Assembly: GCA_965116465.1 (NCBI GenBank)
Contig: OZ220687.1
Location: forward strand, 434,001-498,000
Source: VXNF01 sp965116465
Lineage (GTDB): Bacteria > Actinomycetota > Acidimicrobiia > Acidimicrobiales > CATQHL01
Direction: 5' to 3'
DNA length: 64,000 nucleotides
In this document: positions 1 through 10,555 of the stretch, piece by piece
How positions within the stretch are numbered: the first letter of the stretch is position 1
How the letters are laid out: each line of letters begins with the position of its first letter
Program-made: the position numbers and the translations under genes
Notes under the pieces: model-generated
What the model saw: only the letters and a program-made list of their open reading frames with translations
What the model was told of the DNA's origin: nothing
Database searches by the model: none

Positions 1-2459
1 GGGTGGTCGAAGAACGACCGCACGCTGGCAGCGATGGTGGGACCGACGCCGGGCACTGCCGCCAGGTTGTCCTCAGAGGCCCGGATGATGCGGTCCAGGT
101 CGTCGACGGCTTCAGGATCGTCCGGTAGATGGTCAGCGGCGGCACGCGCCAGGTACTCACCCACTGCCGCACCTAAGTGCCTGATGTTCAGCCCGAACAG
201 CAGGCGCGCCAGCGAGCGCCCCTTGGAAGCCTCGATTGCTATGAGCAGGTTGTCGGTGTTCTTTGGGCCGAAGGTGCGGACCACCGGCAGGTCTGCGACG
301 CGTCGCTCGTCCAGTCGGTATAGGTCGGCAATAGAGCCGACCAATCCGGCGGCGACGAGGTCGGCCGCCAGCTTCGCCCCGAGCCCAGTGATGCCCATGG
401 CGCCTGCGTATTTCCTGATCCGCCGGACGAGTTGATCCACGCCTGGCGCGGCGGCAATCGGTGCGGCAGATGCGGCCCCTGGTCCTCGGGCCATCGCGAC
501 GTGGTGAAGTTCGATCGGAGTCGTGCCACCATCCGACACGCGGGTGGTGGTCGTTGCCCTCGAGGCTTCCGCGACTCCTGCGGCAGCCTCCACGCCTACG
601 GCAGCCAGTTCCGCCAAGGCGGCGCGCTCAACCGGGTCACCGAAGAAGCGCCGGACGTTGGCAGCGACCTTCCTCGAGACACCCTTGACCGCGGTCAGAT
701 CGTCCTCGGAGGCCGCGGACACAGCGCTGAGGCTCCCAAGGCGTTTCACAAGTGCCTGCGCGGTCTTCCGCCCCACCCCCTCGATCCCCAGTCCCTCCAG
801 CAACTCGGCTGACAACCACCTGCTCGGGCCTCTGACGGCGGCCAACCGCCGGTAGTCGTATTGGCCGCCGAGGCGGAGACCCTCAGGCCAACCTGTGGAG
901 GCTTTGACGGCCGCCAAGAGCCGCTTCGCGTTGTCCTCACCGTAGGTGCTCTCCATCTCGAGCTTCGCGAGTCTTTCGGCCTCCGCCGGTAGCTGGTAGA
1001 TGTCGCCGGAGTCTGCGAGCAGCCCCTCCTGGATCAGCAGTCGCACGTTCTTCTCGCCGAGGCCCTCGATGTCCATGGCGCCGCGGGAGGCGAAGTGCTC
1101 GATGGCACCGGCCTGCTGGTATGGGCAGTGCGGGTGACGGCAGTGGTGGGCGGCGTCGTCGCCCTCCCGCTCCAAAGGCGAGCGATTGGGGCAGGGACAG
1201 ACGTCGGGGAACACCCACTCGGGCAGGCCTTCGGGACGCTCGGACCGCACGGGGCGCAGAACCTCGGGAATCACGTCGCCGGCCTTGCGGACGACCACCA
1301 TGTCGCCGGGACGCACGTCCTTAGCCCTAACCTGATCCTCATTGTGCAACGTCGCCTTCCGCACCGTGGAGCCGCCCACGAAGACCGGCTCCAAATCGGC
1401 GAAGGGCGTGGCCTTGCCCTTGCCGCCGATGGAGACCTCGATATTGATGAGCTTCGTGCTCTTCTCCTCGGGCGGGAACTTGTAGGCGACCGCCCAGCGG
1501 GGGTGATGGCTGGTGACGCCGAGTGCCTGCTGGCGACCGAATTCGTCGACCTTGATCACGACGCCGTCGGTCTCGTAGTCGTGGTCGTGGCGGCGCCGCT
1601 CGGCGCTCCGCACGAACTCCTCGACGGCGGTGAGGTCGGCGGCTCGCAGCCAGGCGTCGTTCACCGGGAGGCCCAGGCTGTCGAGGAAGTCGAGAGTCTC
1701 GCTGTGGCGCCCGAACTCCGGCCCGCCGGTCATGCCGCCCAGCTGGTAGCACCACCAGCTCAGCTCCCGCTGGGCCGTGACCGCCGGGTCCTTCTGGCGC
1801 AAAGATCCGGCGGCGGTGTTGCGGGGGTTGGCGTAGCGGGCCTCACCGGCCGCCTCCCGGGTTGCGTTGAGCGCCTCGAACGCCGAGATCGCCATGTACA
1901 CCTCGCCGCGCACCTCCAGCACCTCCGGGGCACCGGCGTCGAGAGTGTGGGGAACGTCGCCGATGGTGGCGACATTGTGCGTGACGTCCTCACCCACCCT
2001 GCCGTCGCCGCGGGTGGCGGCCCGCACCAAGCGCCCGTGCTCGTAGCGCACCGAGATGGCCAGCCCGTCGAACTTCAACTCGCAGACGTAGGGACCGGCG
2101 GGACCGTCGAGCCGGGACGCCGCCCGGGCGTCCCACGCCCGTAACTCGTCGAGGTCGAAGGCGTTGTCCAGCGACATCATCGGCACATCGTGGGTGACCG
2201 GGGCGAACAGCTCCGACGGCGGCGCCCCCACGGTGCGCGTCGGCGACAGCGGATCGGCCAGTTCGGGAAACTCCTGCTCCAGCGCGAGGAGTTCGGCCAT
2301 CAGGGCGTCGTAGTCGGCGTCGGGAATCTCCGGGGCGTTCTGCCGGTGGTACAGGTCGGCGTGGTGACGCACCTGCCGGCGCAATTGCTCCACCTTCGCC
2401 CGTGCGCCGCCCCCGTCCCCCGGGATGTGCGCGGCGTCCGGCGACGGCTGCTCACTCAT
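1..2459 (-). CDS. ligA: NAD-dependent DNA ligase LigA, 3' end outside the window
   Basis: Seals nicks in duplex DNA using NAD+. The frame is open from the ATG at 2459 to the window edge, giving 819 residues without a stop, while typical LigA is about 670. The adenylation motif KFDG has its lysine at about residue 129. A zinc finger follows (C421, C423, C440, C445); the first cysteine pair is CxC rather than the usual CxxC. After it come two complete helix-hairpin-helix regions, about residues 448-623 and 671-819. The first contains GLGIEGVGRKTA and AVKGVSRKVA; the second contains GLNIRHLGAA and AVPGVGPTIA. A linker of about 50 residues rich in Ala and Thr joins them. One such domain is normal, so the extra length is a domain duplication. 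The BRCT domain expected at the C-terminus would lie outside the window. Divergent from the peptide transporter operon. Confidence 0.93.
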   Translation of the reverse strand, partial: MSEQPSPDAAHIPGDGGGARAKVEQLRRQVRHHADLYHRQNAPEIPDADYDALMAELLALEQEFPELADPLSPTRTVGAPPSELFAPVTHDVPMMSLDNAFDLDELRAWDARAASRLDGPAGPYVCELKFDGLAISVRYEHGRLVRAATRGDGRVGEDVTHNVATIGDVPHTLDAGAPEVLEVRGEVYMAISAFEALNATREAAGEARYANPRNTAAGSLRQKDPAVTAQRELSWWCYQLGGMTGGPEFGRHSETLDFLDSLGLPVNDAWLRAADLTAVEEFVRSAERRRHDHDYETDGVVIKVDEFGRQQALGVTSHHPRWAVAYKFPPEEKSTKLINIEVSIGGKGKATPFADLEPVFVGGSTVRKATLHNEDQVRAKDVRPGDMVVVRKAGDVIPEVLRPVRSERPEGLPEWVFPDVCPCPNRSPLEREGDDAAHHCRHPHCPYQQAGAIEHFASRGAMDIEGLGEKNVRLLIQEGLLADSGDIYQLPAEAERLAKLEMESTYGEDNAKRLLAAVKASTGWPEGLRLGGQYDYRRLAAVRGPSRWLSAELLEGLGIEGVGRKTAQALVKRLGSLSAVSAASEDDLTAVKGVSRKVAANVRRFFGDPVERAALAELAAVGVEAAAGVAEASRATTTTRVSDGGTTPIELHHVAMARGPGAASAAPIAAAPGVDQLVRRIRKYAGAMGITGLGAKLAADLVAAGLVGSIADLYRLDERRVADLPVVRTFGPKNTDNLLIAIEASKGRSLARLLFGLNIRHLGAAVGEYLARAAADHLPDDPEAVDDLDRIIRASEDNLAAVPGVGPTIAASVRSFFDH

Positions 2460-2607
2460 CACCCGAACTGTACCGACGCCCTGCGACACGGACGTGGCCG
2501 GCGAGGCGAACTCCCGGGGGCGATGACGCCAGCCCCGCGGCCCGCCGGCGACACGCGCCAAAGCCGGGGCGGCGTGTCGTTGCCCTGGACCGGAGGTGGT
2601 CGTCAGC

Positions 2608-2613
2608 TAGCGT
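2608..2613 (+). promoter_or_regulatory. Probable -10 box of the peptide transporter operon, leaderless
   Basis: TAGCGT lies 7 bases before the GTG at 2621, and no Shine-Dalgarno sequence precedes that start. The spacing fits a -10 hexamer whose transcript begins at or next to the start codon. Inferred from position and consensus only. Confidence 0.45.
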
Positions 2614-2620
2614 ATTGAAC

Positions 2621-4468
2621 GTGCGACACCGCTCCATTTCAATCATTCTCATCTTGCTTCTGGTTGCAGCAGCCTGCGGGGGCGACGACGGGGCGGAGCC
2701 CGTGGCGCCGAGTCCCGCCGGCGCCGAGCAGCCCGGCCAGGACGAGGACCCGGCAAGTACCGAACCTCCCGCACCCGTCCCGCCCGCGACACCGTCCGGC
2801 GACTCCGACGGCGCCGAGCCGTCGAGCCCCGATGATGCCGACGACGCTGCCGATGATGCCGGCCCGGGAGACACCGCCGGCGACGAGCGGAGCGGCGGCG
2901 ATCTGATCCTGGCCGTGGAGCAGTGGCCCGAGTGCCTCAACCCGGTGACCTCCTGCGCCAACTCGACCTGGATGATCTGGTCGGTGGTGACACATCTCGT
3001 TCCGTCACTGATGGAGCTCGACGCCGACAACGCCTACCGGCCCTCCCCCACCCTGCTCGAGGAGCCGACCGTCGAGAACGGCGGGCTGGTGGTGGGCGAC
3101 GACGGCACCTTCACGCTCACCTACCGGCTCAATCCCGATGCCGTCTGGAGCGACGGCACGCCGATCACCAGCACCGACGTGTGGTTCACCTGGCGGGCCC
3201 GCCTCGACACCGACGGCACCCTCAGCACCATCGGCTACGAGCTCATCAGCGACATCGACGCCAGCGACCCGCACACCGCTGTCGTGACCTTCCCCGAGCC
3301 CTTCGCCCCCTGGCGCGACCTCTTCGAGTTCGTGCTTCCGGCGCACGCCCTCGGCCCCGACACCAACATCGCCGGCAAGTGGAACGACCAGATCCCCGTC
3401 TCGGGCGGGCCGTGGCTGCAGCAGTCCTGGAGCCAGGACCAGCACGTGCTCGTGCCCAACGACAACTACTGGGTGCCCGAGCGGCGGCCCCTGGTGGACC
3501 GGGTCATCATGGTGCCTCGCGAGGACACCGACTCCGAGGTGGTGGCGCTGCAGACCGGCGAGGTCATGGCGGCCTTCCCCCAGCCGTTCCCCGGCGCCGT
3601 GCAGCGCCTCACCGGCGACCTCACCTTCATCGGCGGCGGCGGCACCTACCTGGAAGGGCTCTGGATCAACCAGAACGCCCCCGACCGGCGCTTCGAGGTC
3701 ACCAAGAACGTCCGCCAGGCCGTGGCCTACGCCCTGGACCGCCAACTCATCGCCGAGGTTGCCCTCGGGTCCATCATCGAGGACCCCCAGGTGCTGCAGT
3801 GCGCCGGCTGGAACCCCACGTTCGGCGCCTGGTGCGCCGGCGACTTCGCCCGCTACACCCAGAACCTCGACAGGGTCACCGAACTGCTCACCGCCGAGGG
3901 CTGGAGCCGCCCCGACCCCGACGGCCTCTGGGTGAACCCCGACGGCACCGAGCTGGTGCTGCAGTGGAACACCGTGGCGGGCAACAAGCGCCGCGAGGAC
4001 GTGCAGGCCCTGGTCAGCGAGATGACCGCACCGTTCGGCATCGGCTGGGAGATCATCAACTACGACGCCGGCGAGCTGTTCCAGAACCGCCTGCCGGTCA
4101 TGAACTTCGGGCCGGTGGCGCTCTTCGCCAACAGCACCTCTCCCGACCCGTCCGTGCAGCCGCTGTACGACATCGACGGCATCCCCAGCGAGGCCAACGG
4201 CTTCACGGGGCAGAACTTCACCGCCTACGCCAACCAGGCGGCCAGCGACCTGGCCGCCGAGATCGACCGGCAGGTGGACGCCGAGGTGCGGCTGGCGCTG
4301 GTGCACGAACTCGGGGCGATCCTCGCCGAGGACGTTCCCTGGATCCCGCTCTACCTGCTGCCGAACCTGCTGGTCTGGAACAGCTCGCTCATCGAGGGGC
4401 CGGGCGCCTACACCTTCAGCGTCTACGGCGGCTTCAAGGACATCTACGACTGGCGAGTCATCGGCTGA
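2621..4468 (+). CDS. ABC transporter substrate-binding lipoprotein, peptide/nickel family (SBP_bac_5)
   Basis: Captures oligopeptides or similar ligands outside the membrane and delivers them to the permeases encoded just downstream. The GTG at 2621 was chosen because it starts a textbook lipoprotein signal: MRHRS, a hydrophobic stretch, then the lipobox VAAAC. The frame is open further upstream, but that part is basic and proline-rich and overlaps the ligA start region. After the cysteine comes an 80-residue Asp/Glu/Pro/Ser-rich linker, then the SBP_bac_5 fold with family signatures such as YRLNPDAVWSDGTPIT and VRQAVAYALDR. Length 615 residues, normal plus the long linker. First gene of a five-gene operon. 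The substrate cannot be told from the sequence. Confidence 0.9.
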   Translation: MRHRSISIILILLLVAAACGGDDGAEPVAPSPAGAEQPGQDEDPASTEPPAPVPPATPSGDSDGAEPSSPDDADDAADDAGPGDTAGDERSGGDLILAVEQWPECLNPVTSCANSTWMIWSVVTHLVPSLMELDADNAYRPSPTLLEEPTVENGGLVVGDDGTFTLTYRLNPDAVWSDGTPITSTDVWFTWRARLDTDGTLSTIGYELISDIDASDPHTAVVTFPEPFAPWRDLFEFVLPAHALGPDTNIAGKWNDQIPVSGGPWLQQSWSQDQHVLVPNDNYWVPERRPLVDRVIMVPREDTDSEVVALQTGEVMAAFPQPFPGAVQRLTGDLTFIGGGGTYLEGLWINQNAPDRRFEVTKNVRQAVAYALDRQLIAEVALGSIIEDPQVLQCAGWNPTFGAWCAGDFARYTQNLDRVTELLTAEGWSRPDPDGLWVNPDGTELVLQWNTVAGNKRREDVQALVSEMTAPFGIGWEIINYDAGELFQNRLPVMNFGPVALFANSTSPDPSVQPLYDIDGIPSEANGFTGQNFTAYANQAASDLAAEIDRQVDAEVRLALVHELGAILAEDVPWIPLYLLPNLLVWNSSLIEGPGAYTFSVYGGFKDIYDWRVIG

Positions 4469-4534
4469 GCCGGTGACCCCGCCGCAACCGCTGCCAGAAC
4501 GGGAATCCCGGCCGGCGCACCCCGGAAATCGGCC

Positions 4535-5542
4535 GTGATCGGCTACGCACTGCGCCGCCTGGCCATCACCGTCCCGGTGCTGGTGGCCATCTCGTTCGGC
4601 ACCTTCTGGGCCGCCGGCGAGATCTCCAGTCCCACCGCCCAACTCACCCTGAACCCGCGGATCACCCCCGAGGCCAAGCAGGCCTACATCGAGTTGCTGG
4701 GCCTGCACCAACCGCTGCACGTGCAGTACGGCAAGTGGCTCGGAAACTTCGTGACCGGCGACTTCGGCACCTCGCTGGTGCGCAACGGCCAGGACGTCTG
4801 GCCGTTCGTGGAGCGGGCGCTGGCCAACACGCTGCTGCTGGTGGCCGCGGCGGTGAGCCTGTCGCTGCTGATCGGCTTGGCGGTGGGGACCATCTCGGCC
4901 ATCCGCCGTGGCTCGCTGTGGGACTACGGCTCGGTGACCGTGTCGTTCCTGGGCATCTCGATCCCGGTGTTCTGGCTGGGCCTCATGCTGCAGCTGTTCT
5001 TCGGCCTGTACCTGGCCAACTGGCTGGGAGTGGGCCCGCCGCTGTTGCCCACCGCCGGCATCTACTCGCCGGGACAGCAGGGATTCGACCTCCTCGACCG
5101 GGTGCGTCATCTGGTCCTGCCCACGCTGGCGCTGTCGCTGCAGCTGGTGGCGGTGTACAGCCGCTACATGCGGGCCTCGATGCTGGAGGTGATGAGCGCC
5201 GACTACATCCGCACCGCCCGCGCCAAGGGACTGCGGGAGAGCCGTGTGGTGGTGCGCCACGGCATGCGCTCGGCACTCGTGCCGGTCACCACGCAGGCCG
5301 CCATCGACATCGGGCAGCTGGTGGGCGGGCTGATCGTCACCGAGCGGGTGTTCCAGTACCCGGGAATGGGCCTGCTGTTCCTGGACTCTCTGGAAGGCGG
5401 GGATTACACCATCCTGCTGCCGACTGTGATGATCACGGCCGTCGCGGTGTTCGCCCTGAACCTCGTCGCCGACCTGCTCTACGGCGTGCTGGATCCTCGG
5501 GTGCGCCTCGGGCGCGGGCTCCGGGCGGTCGGCCGTGGCTGA
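4535..5542 (+). CDS. ABC transporter permease, DppB/OppB type
   Basis: One of the two membrane channels of the peptide importer. 335 residues with six hydrophobic helices and the family start MIGYALRRLAITVPVLVAISFGTF. The cytoplasmic coupling loop (EAA motif) reads SADYIRTARAKGLRESRVVVRHGMR, including the conserved ARAKG core that contacts the ATPases. It follows the substrate-binding gene by 66 bases and overlaps the next permease by 8 bases, so the two permeases are probably translationally coupled. Confidence 0.93.
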   Translation: MIGYALRRLAITVPVLVAISFGTFWAAGEISSPTAQLTLNPRITPEAKQAYIELLGLHQPLHVQYGKWLGNFVTGDFGTSLVRNGQDVWPFVERALANTLLLVAAAVSLSLLIGLAVGTISAIRRGSLWDYGSVTVSFLGISIPVFWLGLMLQLFFGLYLANWLGVGPPLLPTAGIYSPGQQGFDLLDRVRHLVLPTLALSLQLVAVYSRYMRASMLEVMSADYIRTARAKGLRESRVVVRHGMRSALVPVTTQAAIDIGQLVGGLIVTERVFQYPGMGLLFLDSLEGGDYTILLPTVMITAVAVFALNLVADLLYGVLDPRVRLGRGLRAVGRG

Positions 5543-6467
5543 GCGGGATCCCCGAGCAGGCACCGCCGGCGAGGTCGGCGCACCCGCCGGCGAGACGGAA
5601 TCGCTCGCCACCGAGAGGCCGGTCAGCCCGTGGCGGCTCGCCCTGCGCCGCTTCCTCGGGCGCCGGCCGGCGGTGATCTCGACGCTGGTGCTGGCGGTCA
5701 TCGTGATGGGCGCGGTCTTCGCCGACTGGATCGCACCCTTCGGCGAGGTGGAGCAGAATCTCGACGACATCCTCCAGAGCCCCAACGGCACCTACCTGCT
5801 GGGAACCGACACCCTCGGACGCGACAACCTCAGCCGCATCCTCCACGGGGGCCGCGTGTCCTTGCTGGTGGGTGTGATGGTGGCGTTGATCGCCGGCTGC
5901 GTGGGCACGACCGTCGGCGTCCTGGCCGGGTACTACGGCGGCATCATCGACGCGACGCTGATGCGCCTCACCGACACGCTGTTGGCGTTGCCGGGCCTGA
6001 TGGTGGTGATCATCGCCGCCCGCCTGCTCGGCGACGGCACCTGGGACGTGGTGCTGGTGCTGTCGGGAATCGCCTGGATGACGCTGGCCCGCATCGTGCG
6101 CGGCAAGGTGCTGAGCCTGAAGGAGCTGGAGTTCGTCGAGGCGGCGCGGGCGCTGGGCGTGCCGACGCGCCAGATCATGCGCCGCCACCTGCTGCCGAAC
6201 CTGGTGGGCGAGATCACCGTGACGGTCTCCCTCACCGTCGCGGTCGCCATCCTGGCCGAATCCACGCTCAGCTTCCTGGGGCTGGGCGTGAGCCCCACGC
6301 ACACGGCCACGTGGGGGAACATGCTGGGCGGCAATGAGGGGTTCGTGACCACCGCGCCGTGGCTGGTGTGGGCTCCCGGCCTGGCAATCGTCATCACCGC
6401 CCTGTGCGTGAACTTCATCGGCGACGGCCTGCGCGACTCGCTCGACCCCACCGGGGAGAAGCAGTGA
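5535..6467 (+). CDS. ABC transporter permease, DppC/OppC type
   Basis: Second permease of the importer, 310 residues. A polar N-terminal tail of about 40 residues precedes the first helix, as is usual for OppC-like proteins. The periplasmic segment GTDTLGRDNLSRILHGGRVSL is characteristic of the family, and the EAA loop contains VEAARALGVPTRQIMRRHLLPN. It starts at a GTG inside the end of the previous gene (8-base overlap) and ends in a GTGA overlap with the first ATPase gene. Confidence 0.93.
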   Translation: MAERDPRAGTAGEVGAPAGETESLATERPVSPWRLALRRFLGRRPAVISTLVLAVIVMGAVFADWIAPFGEVEQNLDDILQSPNGTYLLGTDTLGRDNLSRILHGGRVSLLVGVMVALIAGCVGTTVGVLAGYYGGIIDATLMRLTDTLLALPGLMVVIIAARLLGDGTWDVVLVLSGIAWMTLARIVRGKVLSLKELEFVEAARALGVPTRQIMRRHLLPNLVGEITVTVSLTVAVAILAESTLSFLGLGVSPTHTATWGNMLGGNEGFVTTAPWLVWAPGLAIVITALCVNFIGDGLRDSLDPTGEKQ

Positions 6468-7525
6468 ACGCCGGGCCCGGCGGCGCCGTGTCCTCCCCGG
6501 CGGCTCCGGCAACGACGGCGGCGGAACCGCCCGGACCGGCGCCCCTGCTCTCGGTCCGCGACCTGCGAACCGAGATCGACACCGAGAACGGCACCGTCAC
6601 CGCCGCCGACGGCGTGAGCCTCGACCTGTTCGGTGACGAGGTGCTGGCGGTGGTCGGCGAGTCGGGTTGCGGCAAGACCATGCTGGCCCTGTCGATCCTC
6701 GGCCTGCCGCCCCGACGCACCGGTCGCATCACCGGCGGCCGGGTGCTGTTCCGGGGCGAGGACCTGGTGCGGGCCACACCGGCCCGCCTGCGGGAGATCA
6801 GGGGAGCGGAGATCGCCATGATCTTCCAGGACGCGCTCACCGGGCTGCACCCCCTGCGGCGCGTCGGCGACCAGATCGCCGAGACGATCCGCGCCCACGA
6901 GCCGGTGCGGCGGGCGGTGGCGCGGCGTCGGGCCACCGAGCTCCTGGACCTGGTGGGCATCCCGGATCCGGATCGCCGCGCCGCCTCGTTCCCCCACGAA
7001 CTCTCCGGCGGCATGCGCCAGCGGGTCATGATCGCCATGGCGGTGGCGCTCGACCCCGCCGTGCTGATCGCCGATGAGCCCACCACCGCCCTCGACGTGA
7101 CCGTGCAGGCCCAGGTGCTGGAGACCCTCGCCAGGATCAGCGGTGACCTCAACGGCTCGATCCTGCTTATCACCCACGACTTCGGCGTGGTGGCCGGTTT
7201 CGCCGACCGGGTGGCGGTCATGTACGCCGGCCGGCTGGTGGAGCAGGGACCGGTGGCGGATGTGTACCGCCGCCCCCGCCACCCCTACACCGCCGGTCTG
7301 CTGGCGTCCATGCCCCGCATCGACGACGTTCCCGGCCGCCTCGAGCGCATCGCCGGCACCCCGCCGAGCCTGATCTCGCCCCTGCCGGGATGCCGGTTCG
7401 CACCCCGCTGCGGGTTCGCCACCGAGTTCTGCCGGGAGCTGGCCCCCGAGACGCGGCTCTGGCCGCCCGACGGCGGCGTGACGGTGGCCTGCCACCACGC
7501 CGAGCAGGTCGGCGGAGCGGGCTGA
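6464..7525 (+). CDS. ABC transporter ATP-binding protein, DppD/OppD type
   Basis: ATPase subunit powering the importer, 353 residues. Walker A GESGCGKT, signature LSGGMRQR, Walker B LIADEPTTALD and the switch histidine in LLITHDFGVV are all present. The C-terminal oligopeptide-transporter domain has the cysteine cluster (CRFAPRCGFATEFC) that binds an iron-sulfur cluster in many OppD proteins. The GTG at 6464 was chosen because it forms a GTGA overlap with the permease stop; the frame is open upstream, but that stretch overlaps the permease gene. Confidence 0.93.
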   Translation: MNAGPGGAVSSPAAPATTAAEPPGPAPLLSVRDLRTEIDTENGTVTAADGVSLDLFGDEVLAVVGESGCGKTMLALSILGLPPRRTGRITGGRVLFRGEDLVRATPARLREIRGAEIAMIFQDALTGLHPLRRVGDQIAETIRAHEPVRRAVARRRATELLDLVGIPDPDRRAASFPHELSGGMRQRVMIAMAVALDPAVLIADEPTTALDVTVQAQVLETLARISGDLNGSILLITHDFGVVAGFADRVAVMYAGRLVEQGPVADVYRRPRHPYTAGLLASMPRIDDVPGRLERIAGTPPSLISPLPGCRFAPRCGFATEFCRELAPETRLWPPDGGVTVACHHAEQVGGAG

Positions 7526-7528
7526 TCG

Positions 7529-8545
<1,017 letters not shown>

Positions 8546-8557
8546 CAGGCTGGTGCG

Positions 8558-9496
8558 GTGAACCGAGGCTCGGAGCGACCCGTGAACATCCCCGTCCGCC
8601 GGTCCGACGCTTCCGGGGCTGCAACGACGACGGGGAAACTCTGGCTGACCGGGCTGCGGGCGCTTTGGGCATCGCTTCCCTGGAGTGCCGGCTGGCTCCT
8701 GAGCGAGGCGCTGGAGGGCACGTCGGCAAGGTTCGCGGGGGTGGCCGGCGGTGGCGCGTGGGCGTTCTGGGCGCTGGGGCTCACCGCTCTGCTGGTGCCC
8801 CACACCGTGTCACTCACGGCGCTGCGGATCCTGGCGCCGGGGGTGTTGGCGACGGTTGCCTGGGCGGCGGCAGTGACCGGCGCCACCGGGGCGGCGGCAG
8901 TTGGTCTGGCCTGTGGCGCGGCGGTGGCCGTCGGCGCCCTGTCGCCGCTGGTGGGCGACCGGTTCATCGACGCCACCAGCTACGGCCACGAGCGGCGCCT
9001 GGCGCTGCGGGCTCCGGGGGCGGTCCTGACCAGCGTGCTGGTGCCGACCTGGGCGCTGACGCTGGGCGGCGTGGCCGCGGGACCGCTGCTGTGGGCGGCC
9101 GGTCACAGGGTGCTGGGCCCACTTGTCACCGTGGCCGGCGCCCTGATCGCCGTCGCGGGCACGCGCGCCCTGCACGGCCTGGCCCGGCGCTGGCTGGTGT
9201 ACGTCCCGGCGGGGCTGGTGCTGCACGACCGGATGGCTCTGGCCGAGCCCACGCTGTTCCGTCGCCCGATGATCGCGGGGTTCGGTCCGGCGCCGGCCGG
9301 CAGCGACGCCCGCGATCTCACCGCGGGCGCCGGCGGGCTGCTGTTCGAGCTGCGCCTCGCCGAGCCGGTCACCCTCACACCGGCCCGTTCCGGCGGCACC
9401 CCCGAGAAGATCCAGGCCCTGCTGGTGGCGCCCACCCGTCCCGTGGCCGTGCTCGCGGAGGCACGCAGGCGCCGCATCGCCACGACGCCCGACTGA
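8558..9496 (+). CDS. Membrane protein of unknown function
   Basis: 312 residues starting at a GTG 12 bases after the last transporter gene; a second in-frame GTG at 8582 is also possible. Residues about 25-210 hold five or six hydrophobic Ala/Leu/Val/Gly-rich helices in two blocks. The C-terminal 100 residues are soluble and include a possible beta-rich domain (YVPAGLVLHDRMALAEPTLF, then LLFELRLAEPVTLTPARSGG). I do not recognise the family. Its place suggests co-transcription with the peptide transporter, but nothing ties it to transport. Confidence 0.75.
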   Translation: MNRGSERPVNIPVRRSDASGAATTTGKLWLTGLRALWASLPWSAGWLLSEALEGTSARFAGVAGGGAWAFWALGLTALLVPHTVSLTALRILAPGVLATVAWAAAVTGATGAAAVGLACGAAVAVGALSPLVGDRFIDATSYGHERRLALRAPGAVLTSVLVPTWALTLGGVAAGPLLWAAGHRVLGPLVTVAGALIAVAGTRALHGLARRWLVYVPAGLVLHDRMALAEPTLFRRPMIAGFGPAPAGSDARDLTAGAGGLLFELRLAEPVTLTPARSGGTPEKIQALLVAPTRPVAVLAEARRRRIATTPD

Positions 9497-9505
9497 TCCG
9501 GGCGC

Positions 9506-10528
9506 TCAGGCGGCTATTCCGCCTCCCAGGACCTCCGGACCCTCGTAGAACACCACGCTCTGGCCGGGGGCCACTCGCTGCTGCGGTTCCCGCCAGAGCA
9601 CCCGGGCGCCGTCGAGGATCGCCCGGCGGGGGGTGCCGTGGGCGCTGGTCTGCGCCAGCACGGGGCCCCGTACCGGCTCGCCGGCCCAGGTCACGTCGCG
9701 TACGTCCTGGTGATCGGTGAGCAGGTCGGACCGTGCACCGACGGTCACCACACCGGCCGCCACGTCCGCGTCCAGGACGTAGACGGGACGCGCCCGCCCA
9801 CCCACGCCCAGACCCTTGCGCTGGCCCACGGTCACCAGTTGAACCGCCGGCACCTCCCCGACCTTCTCGCCGGCGACATCCACGATGGTTGCCGGGGTGG
9901 TCTGCAGGCGATCGGCCAGGAACTCCCGCCTCTCGCCGCGCTGGATGAAGCAGACGTCGGTGCTGTCGGGCTTGGCGGCGGTGCGCAGACCCAGTTCGGC
10001 GGCCAGGGCGCGCACCCGGTCCTTGGTCATGTGGCCCACCGGCAGTAGCACCCGGGCGAGGGTGTCCTGGCCCAGCATGTACAGCACGTAGGACTGGTCC
10101 TTGGCGGCGTCGGCTCCCCTCGCCAGGCGGCGGGTGCCGTCGGGCCGTAGAACGATGCGGGCGTGGTGGCCAGTTGCCACGGCGTCGAAGCCCAGCGCGT
10201 CGGCCCGGCGCAGCAGCCTGTCGAACTTGATGTGGCGGTTGCACTCCACGCACGGGTTGGGAGTGCGCCCGGCGGCGTGGTCGGCAACGTACGGGCCCAC
10301 CACCCTGGCGGAGAAGTCCTCGCCGAAGTTGAAGACGTGATGATCGATGCCCAGGGCGTCGGCCACCCGGCGGGCGTCCGTCACGTCGGCCACCGAGCAG
10401 CAGCCGGTATCCGACGGCCCGCCCCACAGTTTCATCGTGACACCGACCACCTCGTGGCCGTCCTGAGCCAGCAGTGCCGCCGCCACCGAGGAGTCCACGC
10501 CTCCCGACATCGCCGCCAGGACCTGCAT
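9506..10528 (-). CDS. mnmA: tRNA-specific 2-thiouridylase MnmA
   Basis: Thiolates the wobble uridine (s2U34) of tRNAs for Lys, Glu and Gln, using sulfur relayed from a cysteine desulfurase. 340 residues, close to the usual length. The PP-loop SGGVDSSVAA at residues 8-17 binds ATP. NPCVECNRHIKF carries the first catalytic cysteine and DSTDVCFIQRG the second. ATGHHARI is a conserved family segment. It lies 27 bases downstream of the cysteine desulfurase gene in the same direction, so sulfur donor and acceptor are probably made together. Confidence 0.96.
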   Translation of the reverse strand: MQVLAAMSGGVDSSVAAALLAQDGHEVVGVTMKLWGGPSDTGCCSVADVTDARRVADALGIDHHVFNFGEDFSARVVGPYVADHAAGRTPNPCVECNRHIKFDRLLRRADALGFDAVATGHHARIVLRPDGTRRLARGADAAKDQSYVLYMLGQDTLARVLLPVGHMTKDRVRALAAELGLRTAAKPDSTDVCFIQRGERREFLADRLQTTPATIVDVAGEKVGEVPAVQLVTVGQRKGLGVGGRARPVYVLDADVAAGVVTVGARSDLLTDHQDVRDVTWAGEPVRGPVLAQTSAHGTPRRAILDGARVLWREPQQRVAPGQSVVFYEGPEVLGGGIAA

Positions 10529-10555
10529 CGACCGCCTCCCGTTCCCGGACCCCGC

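Noticed and set aside
1095..2144. 349-codon open frame on the plus strand
   Set aside because: Antisense to ligA, whose motifs are clear on the other strand.
3005..5791. 928-codon open frame on the minus strand
   Set aside because: Antisense shadow of the peptide transporter genes; His/Gln/Val-rich with no domain.
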